A DNA stretch of 64,000 nucleotides, taken from the NCBI GenBank assembly GCA_963559135.1, contig CAUWJP010000002.1, forward strand, positions 1-64,000. Reading direction: 5' to 3'. This document shows positions 1 through 9,094 of the stretch, in pieces. The DNA is from Sellimonas sp963559135 (GTDB lineage: Bacteria > Bacillota > Clostridia > Lachnospirales > Lachnospiraceae). A program made the position numbers and the translations under genes. Within the stretch, counting starts at the first letter, position 1. Each line of letters starts with the position of its first letter. The notes under the pieces are model-generated. The model was not told the DNA's origin, searched no databases, and saw only the letters and a list, made by a program, of their open reading frames with translations.

Positions 1-41
1 CTGAAACCCGCATAAACACTGGCTTTTTTAAGCAACTCGAT

Positions 42-1589
42 TTATTCGAACTCAATCGTTCCTGGTGGTTTGCTTGTCAGATCGTAGAATACTCTGTTGA
101 CTCCTTTAACCTCATTGATAATTCTGCTCATTACTTTCTGCAGTACTTCAAACGGGATCTCTGCCGCTTCGGCTGTCATAAAGTCAATTGTCTTCACTGC
201 TCTAAGTGCAACTGCATAGTCATAGGTTCTCTCATCTCCCATAACTCCCACAGAACGCATATTTGTCAGTGCTGCAAAGTACTGATTGATCTCTTTATCC
301 AATCCTGCTTTTGCAATCTCTTCTCTGTAGATCGCATCAGCATCCTGTACAATTTTAACCTTTTCTTCCGTCACTTCTCCGATGATACGGATACCAAGTC
401 CCGGTCCCGGGAATGGCTGACGGAATACAAGACCTTCCGGAAGTCCAAGTTCCAGTCCGGCTTTTCTGACTTCATCTTTGAAAAGATCACGAAGTGGCTC
501 GATGATCTCTTTGAAATCAACATACTCCGGAAGACCTCCTACGTTGTGGTGAGACTTAATGACAGAAGACTCTCCGCCAAGTCCGCTTTCTACGATATCC
601 GGATAAATCGTTCCCTGTGCAAGGAAGTCTACAGCTCCGATTTTCTTTGCTTCTTCCTCAAACACACGGATAAACTCTTCACCGATAATCTTACGTTTCT
701 GCTCCGGCTCTGTCACACCTGCAAGTTTGTTATAATATCTTTCCTGAGCATTCACACGGATAAAGTTCAGATCGAAATCACCTTCCGGTCCGAATACCGC
801 TTCTACTTCATCTCCTTCGTTTTTACGAAGAAGTCCATGGTCTACAAATACACATGTCAACTGTTTTCCAATCGCTTTGGAAAGCAGACCTGCTGCTACA
901 GAAGAATCTACACCGCCAGAAAGAGCAAGCAGTACTTTTCCATCTCCGACTTTCTCTCTGATTGCAGCAATGGAGTTCTCAACGAAGGAATCCATTCTCC
1001 AGTCACCTGCACATCCGCAGACATTCTTCACAAAGTTGTTGATCATCTTTGTACCTTCTGCTGTGTGAAGTACTTCCGGATGGAACTGGATCGCATACAG
1101 CTTTTTGTCTGCATTCTCAGCAGCTGCAACCGGACAGTCTGCCGTATGGGCTGTGATTTCAAATTCCGGTGCAATCTGTGCAATGTAGTCAAAATGGCTC
1201 ATCCAGCAGATCGTAGGAGTACTAACTCCTTCAAATACTTTGGAATCTGTTTTATCAATCAGGACTTCTGTCTTACCGTATTCTCTTACATCTGCTTTTG
1301 TCACCTTTCCACCAAGCACATGCATCATAAGCTGTGCTCCGTAGCAGAGTCCGAGAACCGGGATTCCGAGTTCAAACAACTCTTTTGTGTATGTCGGGGA
1401 ATCTGCCTCATAGCAGCTGTTCGGACCGCCAGTCAGAATAATCCCCTTTGGATTCATCGCTTTGATTTTTTCAATATCAATGCGGTAGGAATAAATCTCG
1501 CAATATACATTACATTCACGAACACGTCTTGCCACTAGCTGATTGTACTGTCCGCCGAAGTCAAGTACGATTACTAATTCGTTTTTCAC
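42..1589 (-). CDS. guaA: GMP synthase (glutamine-hydrolysing)
   Basis: Converts XMP to GMP using glutamine amide nitrogen and ATP, the last step of guanine nucleotide synthesis; cytoplasmic. The 515 residues match the usual family length. The class I amidotransferase domain comes first, with the nucleophile in GLCYGAQ near residue 80 and the His-Glu pair in QFHPEV near 170. The PP-loop SGGVDSS near 225 starts the ATP pyrophosphatase domain, and the C-terminal dimerisation domain ends in KPPGTIEFE. The start is GTG with an AAGGAGG-type site 7-9 bases upstream. It is transcribed alone from a good sigma-A promoter. Identification is very secure. Confidence 0.98.
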   Translation of the reverse strand: MKNELVIVLDFGGQYNQLVARRVRECNVYCEIYSYRIDIEKIKAMNPKGIILTGGPNSCYEADSPTYTKELFELGIPVLGLCYGAQLMMHVLGGKVTKADVREYGKTEVLIDKTDSKVFEGVSTPTICWMSHFDYIAQIAPEFEITAHTADCPVAAAENADKKLYAIQFHPEVLHTAEGTKMINNFVKNVCGCAGDWRMDSFVENSIAAIREKVGDGKVLLALSGGVDSSVAAGLLSKAIGKQLTCVFVDHGLLRKNEGDEVEAVFGPEGDFDLNFIRVNAQERYYNKLAGVTEPEQKRKIIGEEFIRVFEEEAKKIGAVDFLAQGTIYPDIVESGLGGESSVIKSHHNVGGLPEYVDFKEIIEPLRDLFKDEVRKAGLELGLPEGLVFRQPFPGPGLGIRIIGEVTEEKVKIVQDADAIYREEIAKAGLDKEINQYFAALTNMRSVGVMGDERTYDYAVALRAVKTIDFMTAEAAEIPFEVLQKVMSRIINEVKGVNRVFYDLTSKPPGTIEFE

Positions 1590-1624
1590 GGGTTTCCCTC
1601 CTTCTTTTCCTTAGTGGTTCTTCT

Positions 1625-1653
1625 ATTATAAAATAGCCCTTCTGGATTTACAA
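1625..1653 (-). promoter_or_regulatory. Predicted sigma-A promoter of guaA
   Basis: On the minus strand a -35 TTGTAA (1648-1653) is separated by 17 bases from a perfect -10 TATAAT (1625-1630). It lies about 35 bases upstream of the guaA start. I see no purine riboswitch or other structured leader in this short gap. Confidence 0.6.
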
Positions 1654-1711
1654 GTGGATTTTCCGAAAATGAATATCACACTATACTGTACACCATCATC
1701 CACAAAATTAA

Positions 1712-2191
1712 TCAGCCTATTATTTTCTTCATAACGACTGCTTCGGACTCTTTTTCTCCCCAGACAAGTTTACTTTTTCCATTTTGGATAAAACCCACAC
1801 TTTCCCAAAATGGAAGTAAATTTCCTGAATTCTCGCAGACAACATCAATACGAATACACTTTCTTTTTCGTGCTTTCATCATGGATTCAAACAATCTGTA
1901 ACATGTTTTTCCTATTCCTTTACCCTGCTCTCTGGCATCCAACATCAAAAGTGACAAGTACACACAGTCCCTATCTTGATAATCCATGATCCCAACAATC
2001 TTTTCCTTCATCTCAATAACACAAGATGCAAAATCCAACCGATTCATCTCTACCAACTCTTGTTTAATAAAAGACGCATTTACCTCGTTTTTACCAAGAT
2101 GGGTTTTTAAAAATTCTGTATTGGAATTATAAATCTCCACTATTCTGTCCACATCATTCTCAGCCGCTTTCCTGATTATAAACGATTCCAT
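1712..2191 (-). CDS. GNAT-family N-acetyltransferase
   Basis: Predicted acyl-CoA-dependent acetyltransferase, 159 residues, a full single GNAT domain. The acetyl-CoA loop is readable as EQGKGIGKTCYRLFE near residues 90-104, an R/Q-x-x-G-x-G/A signature, followed by the helix and the strand with the usual C-terminal AENSG-like turn (CENSGNLLPFWESVGF). The substrate cannot be told from sequence. It starts 8 bases after the YbaK-like gene, so the two are probably co-transcribed, but this does not fix a function; general small-molecule or protein acetylation are both possible. Confidence 0.8.
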   Translation of the reverse strand: MESFIIRKAAENDVDRIVEIYNSNTEFLKTHLGKNEVNASFIKQELVEMNRLDFASCVIEMKEKIVGIMDYQDRDCVYLSLLMLDAREQGKGIGKTCYRLFESMMKARKRKCIRIDVVCENSGNLLPFWESVGFIQNGKSKLVWGEKESEAVVMKKIIG

Positions 2192-2199
2192 TTTCCGTT

Positions 2200-2673
2200 T
2201 TATCCTTCCTGCTCTTTCCCCACATCAATCCACTGCTGATATCCGGAATACTTCTCCAGTTCTTCCACCGTCAGATCTACTGCACTATGTCCGCTTCCCG
2301 CTGCCGGATACACCCGCTCAAATCGCTTCAAGGACTTATCCAGATACACACTAACTCCCTCTTTTACAACAAATGGGCAGACGCCTCCTGGCATATGACC
2401 GGTCTTTTCTTCCACCTCATCCCATGGAATCATTTTTGCCTTCTGGTGAAACTGCGCTTTGTATTTCTTGTTGTCTATTTTTGTATCCCCTGCCAGCACA
2501 ATCAATATCGTGGCATTATCTGTCAGAAAGGACATCGTCTTTGCAATCTGGCAAGGTTCACACCCAATTGCTTTTGCCGCTTCCTCACCAGTAGCACTGG
2601 ACTGTTCCAGATTCATCACCCGGTCTGCCATATTATAATCCTCAAAATATTGTTTTACTGCTTCAAAAGACAT
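2200..2673 (-). CDS. YbaK/EbsC-family aminoacyl-tRNA deacylase
   Basis: Member of the YbaK/ProX trans-editing family, whose characterised members hydrolyse mischarged tRNAs such as Cys-tRNA(Pro) or Ala-tRNA(Pro). The 157 residues cover the whole domain. Family hallmarks include the KTMSFLTD strand near residue 45, the LAGDTKIDNKKYK segment near 60-73, and the GxxPGGVCPF loop near 93-101 that lines the substrate pocket. Which mischarged tRNA it clears is not decidable here. It is first in a two-gene unit with the GNAT gene and has a clear AGGTGAGAG-like site upstream of its ATG. Confidence 0.85.
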   Translation of the reverse strand: MSFEAVKQYFEDYNMADRVMNLEQSSATGEEAAKAIGCEPCQIAKTMSFLTDNATILIVLAGDTKIDNKKYKAQFHQKAKMIPWDEVEEKTGHMPGGVCPFVVKEGVSVYLDKSLKRFERVYPAAGSGHSAVDLTVEELEKYSGYQQWIDVGKEQEG

Positions 2674-2868
2674 CTTCTCTCACCTGATATCACAGAAACA
2701 CTATGACACCTTTCTTCTACAATCTTTCCTCAAAATTTCTGCTCCATACTCTGATTGATATTACCATAAATCTTTTCCCGAAATCTGTCAATTCATCTGT
2801 TTTTATTTGCTTCTTTCTACTTGTAATCTTAAACCTTATTTCTTCTATGTTCTAATCATGAAAATGAT

Positions 2869-2936
2869 CAAAAAACACCTTTCTGTTCTTATCGCAGCCA
2901 AATCGTCTGCCGATTGAAAAGAAAGGTGTTTTTCTG
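2869..2936 (-). terminator. Intrinsic terminator, probably bidirectional
   Basis: Arms AAAACACCTTTCT and AGAAAGGTGTTTT enclose a loop of about 35 bases and carry T-runs on both sides. It lies directly after the stop of the last gene of the nucleoside operon and before the YbaK promoter region (2674-2868, in which I see nothing else). Confidence 0.8.
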
Positions 2937-2945
2937 TTCCTTTTA

Positions 2946-3569
2946 TTATTTCTTTAATTCTTTCACGTAGACCCCATCATTTTTCTGAAATCCCATTGTC
3001 TGAAGATAGGATTCGTGCGGTCCTGCTTTCCCGGTAAAGATCAGTTTTTGTATCCCCTGTTCTTTCAGTCTGCCGTACAGGTATTTACCAACGGAACAGT
3101 CCCTGTAGGTCGGTGTCGAGTAATCCAGTGCAACCTCCACTTCTCCGTCTGCTCTTCTCTTTCCAAGAAAAATGCCTGCCGGTTCCACATCGTGACAGAT
3201 GATGTATGCTGCATCGTATTGCGGAAGTGCCTCATCAGATCCTTCAAATCCCGGGAAGTATTTCCGGATATCTTCTTTATAATAATTCAGAAGATAGTGG
3301 ATCAGAGATTCTTCTGAATCTCCTTCTACGAAATGATAGGCCCGTTCTGTTTTCCTGATCCGGATCAGATAATAAATATTAATGATAACCAGACAGGTGT
3401 TCATCAGGGCTGTCGGGTATGCATTGATGATCAGTGCATAGATCGCGCTGATCACGCCGCCGGCTGCGTTGATGACCCTCAGTTTGAAAACCGATGTCAT
3501 CAAAAAGGAAATCAGTACAAGGGCGGAGCCGACATACCCGACCAGTTCAACAATCATACGAGTATCCAA
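2946..3569 (-). CDS. YgjV-like membrane protein with a C-terminal GNAT-like domain
   Basis: The first ~75 residues form three hydrophobic segments (about 8-26, 31-49, 53-72) resembling the YgjV family of small inner-membrane proteins. The remaining ~130 residues are soluble and look like a degenerate acyltransferase fold: a FLGKRRADGEVEVALDYSTP strand pair, then YRDCSVGKYLYGRL and YLQTMGFQKNDGVY, typical of a GNAT C-terminus. No transport or enzymatic role is established. It is the last gene of the nucleoside salvage operon, 14 bases after deoC and followed by a terminator, so co-regulation with nucleoside use is likely while a function in it is only inference. Confidence 0.65.
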   Translation of the reverse strand: MDTRMIVELVGYVGSALVLISFLMTSVFKLRVINAAGGVISAIYALIINAYPTALMNTCLVIINIYYLIRIRKTERAYHFVEGDSEESLIHYLLNYYKEDIRKYFPGFEGSDEALPQYDAAYIICHDVEPAGIFLGKRRADGEVEVALDYSTPTYRDCSVGKYLYGRLKEQGIQKLIFTGKAGPHESYLQTMGFQKNDGVYVKELKK

Positions 3570-3583
3570 ACGGTCTCCTCCTT

Positions 3584-4255
3584 CTAGTATCCGGCACCTG
3601 CATCCGGGCTGTTCTTCATGATTTTCACAAGTCTGCTTGTTCCAAGCCGTTCTGCTCCGAGACGAATGAATTCATCTGCATCATCAAAAGAAGAGATTCC
3701 GCCTGCCGCTTTGACTTTAACATCTTTTCCTACATGTGTTCTCATCAGTTCCACATCTGCAAATGTGGCTCCTGCAGTAGAGAATCCGGTAGAAGTCTTG
3801 ATGTATTCTGCTCCTGCCTTTGTGACAATTTCACACATTTTAATTTTTTCTTCCTCAGTCAGTAAACATGTCTCAATGATGACTTTCAGAATTCTACCGT
3901 CGCATGCTTCATGGATCTGGCGGATTTCTTCTTCGATTTCTTCATATTTTTTGTCTTTGAGATCACCGATATTGATGACCATATCGATCTCATCCGCTCC
4001 GTTTGCAATAGCATCCTTCGTCTCAAACACTTTGACTGCTGTCGTACTATAGCCATTCGGAAATCCGATCACAGTACAGATCGGAAGTTTTCCTTCTACA
4101 TACTCGGCGGAACGTTTCACATAGGAAGCCGGAATACAGGCGGAAGCCGCCTCATACTTCATGGCATCGTCCAGAATCTGGCGAATTTCATCCCATGTAG
4201 CAGTCTGTGTCAGTAAAGTATGGTCTACATATTTTAAAATTTCTTTTTTATCCAT
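3584..4255 (-). CDS. deoC: Deoxyribose-phosphate aldolase
   Basis: Cleaves 2-deoxyribose 5-phosphate to glyceraldehyde 3-phosphate and acetaldehyde, the exit of the deoxynucleoside pathway. The start chosen gives MDKKEILKYVDHTLL, the conserved N-terminus, and 223 residues, the normal length; an upstream in-frame extension into add is unlikely. Visible active-site motifs are KVIIETCLL with the catalytic-zone lysine near 145, TSTGF near 165 and KAAGGI near 195. Its ATG follows the add stop by one base (TAAGATG), indicating translational coupling. It works downstream of deoB and the nucleoside phosphorylases in this operon. Confidence 0.97.
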   Translation of the reverse strand: MDKKEILKYVDHTLLTQTATWDEIRQILDDAMKYEAASACIPASYVKRSAEYVEGKLPICTVIGFPNGYSTTAVKVFETKDAIANGADEIDMVINIGDLKDKKYEEIEEEIRQIHEACDGRILKVIIETCLLTEEEKIKMCEIVTKAGAEYIKTSTGFSTAGATFADVELMRTHVGKDVKVKAAGGISSFDDADEFIRLGAERLGTSRLVKIMKNSPDAGAGY

Positions 4256-4256
4256 C

Positions 4257-5222
4257 TTAAACCTCTTTCCATTCTGTTTCAAACAACTCTTTGATTTCCG
4301 GGTCGAATGCTGTCTCGGCCGCATTGCGGAGCAATGCAAGGATCAGTTTCTCGTCCCTTCCATACTGTTCATAGATTTTCATTAATTCTTTTGTCATCGT
4401 AGTGCCACTGACCGTCCGGTTATCTGTGTTAATGCTTACTTTGATTCCGGCATCCACAAACTGTCTGAGCGGATACTCATCCCAGCTTCTGACCGCTTTT
4501 GTCTGGAAATTACTTGTCGGGCACATCTCCACCCCAATACCAGCCCTGGCATAAGCCTTCATCAATTCCCGATCCTTTTTCAGTGCAATGCCATGTCCAA
4601 TTCTTCTTGCTCCCAGTTCAAAGGCTTCACGGACATTTTCAAGATTTCCGGTTTCACCGGAATGGATAGTAAATGGCATGCCGATTCGTTTTGCTTTCCA
4701 GAAAAGTTCCCGGAAATTTTTCGTTGGAAATGCGGATTCATCTCCTGCCAGATCCAGAGCACACACACCTTTTCCAAGATACGTTCTTGCACAGGCAAGC
4801 ATCTCCATATTCTGTTCCATACTGTGATTTCTCATTGCACAGACAATGATGCCATACCGTACATTGAAATCCTCTTTTGCCCGTTCCATTCCTTTTCTGA
4901 CTGCTCCAATAACTTCATCGCAGCTCAGATTTTCGTGAACTGAAAGCATCGGTGCAAAGCGAACTTCAATATATTTCATATTTTCCCGGGATATCTCTTT
5001 AACAAAGGTGTATGCACCTTCTTCCAGCCCTTCTGCATCCTGCAGACACTGTACAGGAAGATCAAACTTTTCGAGATATTCGGTCAGACTTCTGCAGTCT
5101 TCGGATACCGTCAACATTTCTTCAGGAACTGTTCTTCCCAGGTGGCGCTCTATCATCGTTTTTGTGAGAGAGCCATCCAGATGACAATGCAGGTCAATTT
5201 TTGGAAGCTGTTCTATATTCAT
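4257..5222 (-). CDS. add: Adenosine deaminase
   Basis: Zinc hydrolase deaminating adenosine and deoxyadenosine to (deoxy)inosine. The metal-binding start LPKIDLHCHLDGSL is at residues 6-19, followed by the substrate-binding HSGETG near 190 and IGHGIAL near 210, and the SINTDNR metal aspartate near 275. At 321 residues it is a typical bacterial enzyme. It supplies inosine to the phosphorylase encoded immediately upstream. The stop is one base from the deoC ATG. Confidence 0.95.
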   Translation of the reverse strand: MNIEQLPKIDLHCHLDGSLTKTMIERHLGRTVPEEMLTVSEDCRSLTEYLEKFDLPVQCLQDAEGLEEGAYTFVKEISRENMKYIEVRFAPMLSVHENLSCDEVIGAVRKGMERAKEDFNVRYGIIVCAMRNHSMEQNMEMLACARTYLGKGVCALDLAGDESAFPTKNFRELFWKAKRIGMPFTIHSGETGNLENVREAFELGARRIGHGIALKKDRELMKAYARAGIGVEMCPTSNFQTKAVRSWDEYPLRQFVDAGIKVSINTDNRTVSGTTMTKELMKIYEQYGRDEKLILALLRNAAETAFDPEIKELFETEWKEV

Positions 5223-5248
5223 GTTCTCCCACCTTTCCCTGCTTATGA

Positions 5249-6061
5249 TTATAATGTTTCAATAATCTTTGTTACCAGCTTTTTGAAGTCTTTGGATACA
5301 CGATCTGCGGTTTCCTGTACTTCTTTATGATCCAGTTTTTCCTTGCTCATTCCTGCTGCCAGATTTGTAATGCAGGAGATTCCTCCGATCTCCATGCCCA
5401 TATGACGTGCAGCCATTGCCTCGCAGGCTGTACTCATTCCGACTGAGTCTCCGCCCCAGATCCGGCACATTCTTACTTCAGACGGTGTCTCATAAGCCGG
5501 TCCTGTCAGCTGCACGTAGACACCTTCTTTCAGATCTATTCCACATTCTTCTGCCGAGGCACGAATCACATCCTGAATCCGTTTGCTATACACTTCGCTC
5601 ATATCTGGAAATCTTGATCCAAGATCTTCCATATTCGGTCCGATCAGTGGGCTTGGAACGCCTGTGGCAATGTGGTCAGTCAGCATCATAAAGTCTCCCG
5701 GATGGAAGTTTTCGTTGATTCCTCCTGCTGCGTTTGTAAGGAGCAGTTTTTTCGCTCCGAGAAGTCCCATAAGGCGGGTCGGGAGAACAACATCAGACAT
5801 CGGATATCCTTCGTAATAATGTACTCTTCCCTGCATGATCACAACCGGTACTTCTCCTACATATCCAAAGACAAAACGTCCTTTATGCCCTTTCACTGTA
5901 GACACAGGGAATCCTTCAATATCAGAGTACTCCACTGTCGTTTCAATGCGGATTCCATCTGCATAATCTCCCAGTCCGCTTCCTAAAATCAATGCCACTT
6001 CCGGCTGAAAATCTGTTTTTTCTCTGATACTTGTCAGGCAAGTCATTAATTTCTTTTCCAT
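5249..6061 (-). CDS. Purine nucleoside phosphorylase, trimeric (family 1) type
   Basis: Phosphorolyses inosine and guanosine to the free base and (deoxy)ribose 1-phosphate. The 270-residue protein has the family 1 signatures: GSGLGDYAD near 28, the phosphate-site GHKGRFV near 60, GRVHYYEGY near 80, TNAAGG near 110 and the base-binding E in YETPSEVRM near 190. It belongs to the PunA/PNP type rather than the hexameric DeoD type. Ribose 1-phosphate made here is the substrate of the phosphopentomutase in the same operon. Confidence 0.93.
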   Translation of the reverse strand: MEKKLMTCLTSIREKTDFQPEVALILGSGLGDYADGIRIETTVEYSDIEGFPVSTVKGHKGRFVFGYVGEVPVVIMQGRVHYYEGYPMSDVVLPTRLMGLLGAKKLLLTNAAGGINENFHPGDFMMLTDHIATGVPSPLIGPNMEDLGSRFPDMSEVYSKRIQDVIRASAEECGIDLKEGVYVQLTGPAYETPSEVRMCRIWGGDSVGMSTACEAMAARHMGMEIGGISCITNLAAGMSKEKLDHKEVQETADRVSKDFKKLVTKIIETL

Positions 6062-6076
6062 TTCTTTACCACTCCT

Positions 6077-6808
6077 TTATAAATCTTCCGCCAGAATATC
6101 GGAGATCATTTCCTCCATCCGGCTGTATTGTTCCTTGTTTATCAGGATATAGCTGCCCTGTGTTGAAATCATTCCGCTTTCTTTAAACTTTTTAATGGAA
6201 CGGCTGATCGTCTTGACACAGAGTCCTGTAAAGTCCGACAGTTCCTGACGATCTCCTTTCATCTTCAGGACACCATTATGTGCGTATTTCCGATATCGTT
6301 TCATCAAAAGGAAGGCTACTCTGTCTGCCCCTTGAAGGAAGAGCAGCATCCGGCTGTCTCTTGCCTGCTCCAGAAGATATTCTCCCATCAGTCTACTTTC
6401 CTGCTGAAGGGCAACAATATCAGAATCCAGCCACTTTTTGAAACCTTCTTTCGGGATCTTCAGCACCGTACATTTGGTTGCCGTCTGCAGCGTCGTCTGA
6501 TACTTGTCCAGGTTGATGATAACTTCCATTCCGCCGAATGCATAAACCTTTTCAAACATCATAAAATCATAGTTAATACCGTAGATTCTGTAATCTGTCG
6601 CTTTGATCAGACCTTTGACAATAAAGTAAATCATATCTGCAGGTTCGCCTTCCTGCACAAAGATCGTACCTTCCTCCAGTTCTTCCACAGAAAAGGTATC
6701 CATCAGCCACATTGGTGCTGTCCGGAAATATTGTTCAAATTGTTCCCTTCTATCTTTTTCGATTTCATTTAAAAACGGCAGAAATTTCGCCAGATACGTA
6801 TTTTCCAT
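6077..6808 (-). CDS. Crp/Fnr-family transcriptional regulator
   Basis: The N-terminal ~150 residues are a cyclic-nucleotide-binding-like beta roll (FVQEGEPADMIYFIVKGLIKA near 48-68). The C-terminus holds a winged helix-turn-helix with recognition helix TGLCVKTISRSIKKFKESG near 190-208. There is no N-terminal cysteine cluster, so it is not an oxygen-sensing FNR. Its place between guaD and the purine nucleoside phosphorylase suggests it controls this operon and may sense a purine compound; that is inference. The effector is unknown. Confidence 0.85.
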   Translation of the reverse strand: MENTYLAKFLPFLNEIEKDRREQFEQYFRTAPMWLMDTFSVEELEEGTIFVQEGEPADMIYFIVKGLIKATDYRIYGINYDFMMFEKVYAFGGMEVIINLDKYQTTLQTATKCTVLKIPKEGFKKWLDSDIVALQQESRLMGEYLLEQARDSRMLLFLQGADRVAFLLMKRYRKYAHNGVLKMKGDRQELSDFTGLCVKTISRSIKKFKESGMISTQGSYILINKEQYSRMEEMISDILAEDL

Positions 6809-6818
6809 CGTTTCTCTC

Positions 6819-8102
6819 CTACTGTTTTCTTATACCTGTCACCTGTTTTCCTTTCACATACTTTGCTTCAATTACCGCATCCTGATCCAGATAGATGAGG
6901 CGTTCCAGACGGTCTCTTACAGAAAGAGTTCTGGCATGACGGATTCTGGAATCATCAATCACCACCGCATCAAATTCGTAACCTGCTTCCAGACTTCCTA
7001 CTGTTCCAAAGAATTCTCCGCCTCCTTTTGTAGCGAGATAGAATACTTCCTCTACAGTCAACGGTTTTATGCTCTGGTCTGCAAGTCTCCATCTGAGCTT
7101 GGAGCACTGGATAGCCATGGCCATCACCCGGAACATAGAGAGGGAGGAACCGGCTGCCACGTCTGTACCGAGTCCCATTTTCATACCCATTTCCAGATAC
7201 CGTTTTGCCGGAGCAATTCCGGATGACAGATTGGCGTTGGATTCCGGACAATGTGCAATGAATACACCCTGTTCTTTCATCATCCCGATTTCCTCTTCAC
7301 TGCTGTATACACAATGTGCCATGATGGTCGGGCAGTCTCCTCCGAAAAGTCCGAACATCCGGTATGCATCCCCGTAGCAGGATGCTTTTGGCTGCAGTTC
7401 TTTGACCCACTCTATCTCGCTTAAGTTTTCCGAGAGATGAGATTGTGCCGGAAGTCCGTATTGTTTCTGCAATGTCGAAAGCCGTTCCATCAGTTCATCG
7501 GAACAGGTCGGAATAAATCTCGGAGTCAGAATCGGTCTGACATTGGAAAGATCTGCAGATGCCTTAATCCATGATTCTGTATCTTCTGCTGATACCTCAG
7601 CACTTTTTTCGCAAAGTCCTTCAGAGCTGTTCCGATCCATATTGACTTTTCCCACATATCCTGCAAGTCCTGCTTTTTCCATCTGTTCCATCAGCCAGAG
7701 TGTGGCGTCTTTATGGCATGTTCCAAATACACAGGCTCTTGTTGTAGCACTGTGAAGAAGATCCTCCACAAAGATGGAATATGCCTTTTTCGCATAGTCC
7801 GGATTCTGATATTTCTCTTCTTCCGGAAATGTATGTGTGTTCAGCCAGTCAATGAGCTCCAGATCCATTCCCAGTCCACGGAACGAATATTGCGGAGCAT
7901 GAACATGGAGATCGACAAGTCCCGGAATGATCAGTCTGTCACCGTAATCGTGACAGCTGATTCCCTTCCATTGTTCTGGAAGCTCCTTGAAAATTCCAAT
8001 ACTTTTCCCGTCTTCGCAGACCACATATCCATGTTCCATTGTCTGAATTCTCTTCTGATTTTCACTGTAACAGATATTCCCTTTGATCGCAAATCTTTCC
8101 AT
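6819..8102 (-). CDS. guaD: Guanine deaminase
   Basis: Amidohydrolase converting guanine to xanthine. The 427 residues include the metal motif VDLHVHAPQ near 60-70, the guanine-deaminase-type FRGLGMDLELIDWLNTHTFP segment near 75-94, QSHLSEN near 220, AHCVYSS near 265 and the LGTDVAAGSS aspartate near 315. Guanine would come from guanosine phosphorolysis by the phosphorylase two genes downstream. It sits directly after the ABC permease genes in the operon. Confidence 0.92.
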   Translation of the reverse strand: MERFAIKGNICYSENQKRIQTMEHGYVVCEDGKSIGIFKELPEQWKGISCHDYGDRLIIPGLVDLHVHAPQYSFRGLGMDLELIDWLNTHTFPEEEKYQNPDYAKKAYSIFVEDLLHSATTRACVFGTCHKDATLWLMEQMEKAGLAGYVGKVNMDRNSSEGLCEKSAEVSAEDTESWIKASADLSNVRPILTPRFIPTCSDELMERLSTLQKQYGLPAQSHLSENLSEIEWVKELQPKASCYGDAYRMFGLFGGDCPTIMAHCVYSSEEEIGMMKEQGVFIAHCPESNANLSSGIAPAKRYLEMGMKMGLGTDVAAGSSLSMFRVMAMAIQCSKLRWRLADQSIKPLTVEEVFYLATKGGGEFFGTVGSLEAGYEFDAVVIDDSRIRHARTLSVRDRLERLIYLDQDAVIEAKYVKGKQVTGIRKQ

Positions 8103-8135
8103 GTTGTCCTCTCCTTGATCTGATTTTCCTGTTTC

Positions 8136-9077
8136 TTATCTTTGTCCCTTGTCGTAAGGGATACCTTCCGCCTTCGGTGCTTTTGAATTCCTTGAGAACA
8201 AAGCGAGCACCACAAGGGAAATGATGTATGGAAGCATGTTATAAACAGCGCTTGGTATATTAAGCATTTCCAGAATATCGAATCCGGAGTATACGTTTGA
8301 CAGAGCCCGGAACAGTCCAAACAGAAGTGCTGCCAGACCGATCAGTTTCGGCTCCCACTGTCCGAAGATCATAACCGCCAGAGCAAGGAATCCAAAGCCT
8401 GCCACGCCGTTTTCGAATTTCCACTCGCTGACACCGGCTGTGATGTAGACGATTCCTCCAAGTCCTCCGAAAAGTCCTGAAATCATAACTCCTGCATAGC
8501 GCATTTTGTAAACATTGATTCCGACGGAGTCTGCTGCCTGCGGATGTTCTCCACATGCCCGAAGTCTGAGTCCGAATCTGGTCTTGTAAAGTACAACGTG
8601 TGCCACGATGAGAAGAATGATTGCTAGAATCATGAACCAGCTGACTTCAAAGTTTCCGATTTTAAATGCTGAAAATGCTTTTCTCTGCTCGATGTACTGA
8701 ATCGAGGAAGAAACATTATTTACATTTTCTCCCATATTGATGGCTTTGACAAATACGGTTGCAGCCGCTGTTCCAAGCAGATTCATCGCCGTTCCGACCA
8801 GTGTCTGATCTGCTTTGAAATTGATGGCAGATACTGCGAGTAACAGTGAGTAGATGACTCCAAAAAGAATACTTCCGATCACCACTGCCAGAATCATCAA
8901 AGCTTCCGGCAGATTTCCCATATACTTCATTACCAGTGCTCCTCCGAGAGCTCCGATAACCATCGTTCCTTCCAGTCCGAGATTGATCACACCGCTTCGT
9001 TCAGAAAAGCATCCGCCAAGGGCCACAAGCATCAGGACTGATGCATAAATCAATGTATATTGTAACAAGAGTGCCAT
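8136..9077 (-). CDS. Nucleoside ABC transporter permease (second subunit)
   Basis: Inner-membrane permease of the BMP-type (NupNOPQ/BmpDEFG-like) nucleoside importer, 313 residues with about 8-9 hydrophobic segments. The N-terminal SERSGVINLGLEGTM and the cytoplasmic loop RFGLRLRACGEHPQAADSVG near 168-187 are the BPD_transp_2 coupling signature. It is encoded 17 bases after the partner permease. Together with the ATPase and lipoprotein genes upstream it forms a complete importer. Confidence 0.92.
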   Translation of the reverse strand: MALLLQYTLIYASVLMLVALGGCFSERSGVINLGLEGTMVIGALGGALVMKYMGNLPEALMILAVVIGSILFGVIYSLLLAVSAINFKADQTLVGTAMNLLGTAAATVFVKAINMGENVNNVSSSIQYIEQRKAFSAFKIGNFEVSWFMILAIILLIVAHVVLYKTRFGLRLRACGEHPQAADSVGINVYKMRYAGVMISGLFGGLGGIVYITAGVSEWKFENGVAGFGFLALAVMIFGQWEPKLIGLAALLFGLFRALSNVYSGFDILEMLNIPSAVYNMLPYIISLVVLALFSRNSKAPKAEGIPYDKGQR

Positions 9078-9094
9078 ATTTTCTTCCTCCTTCC

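Noticed and set aside
546..1538. 330-codon plus-strand ORF opposite guaA
   Set aside because: Entirely antisense to a highly conserved gene, low-complexity Cys/Phe/His-rich translation, no ribosome binding site.
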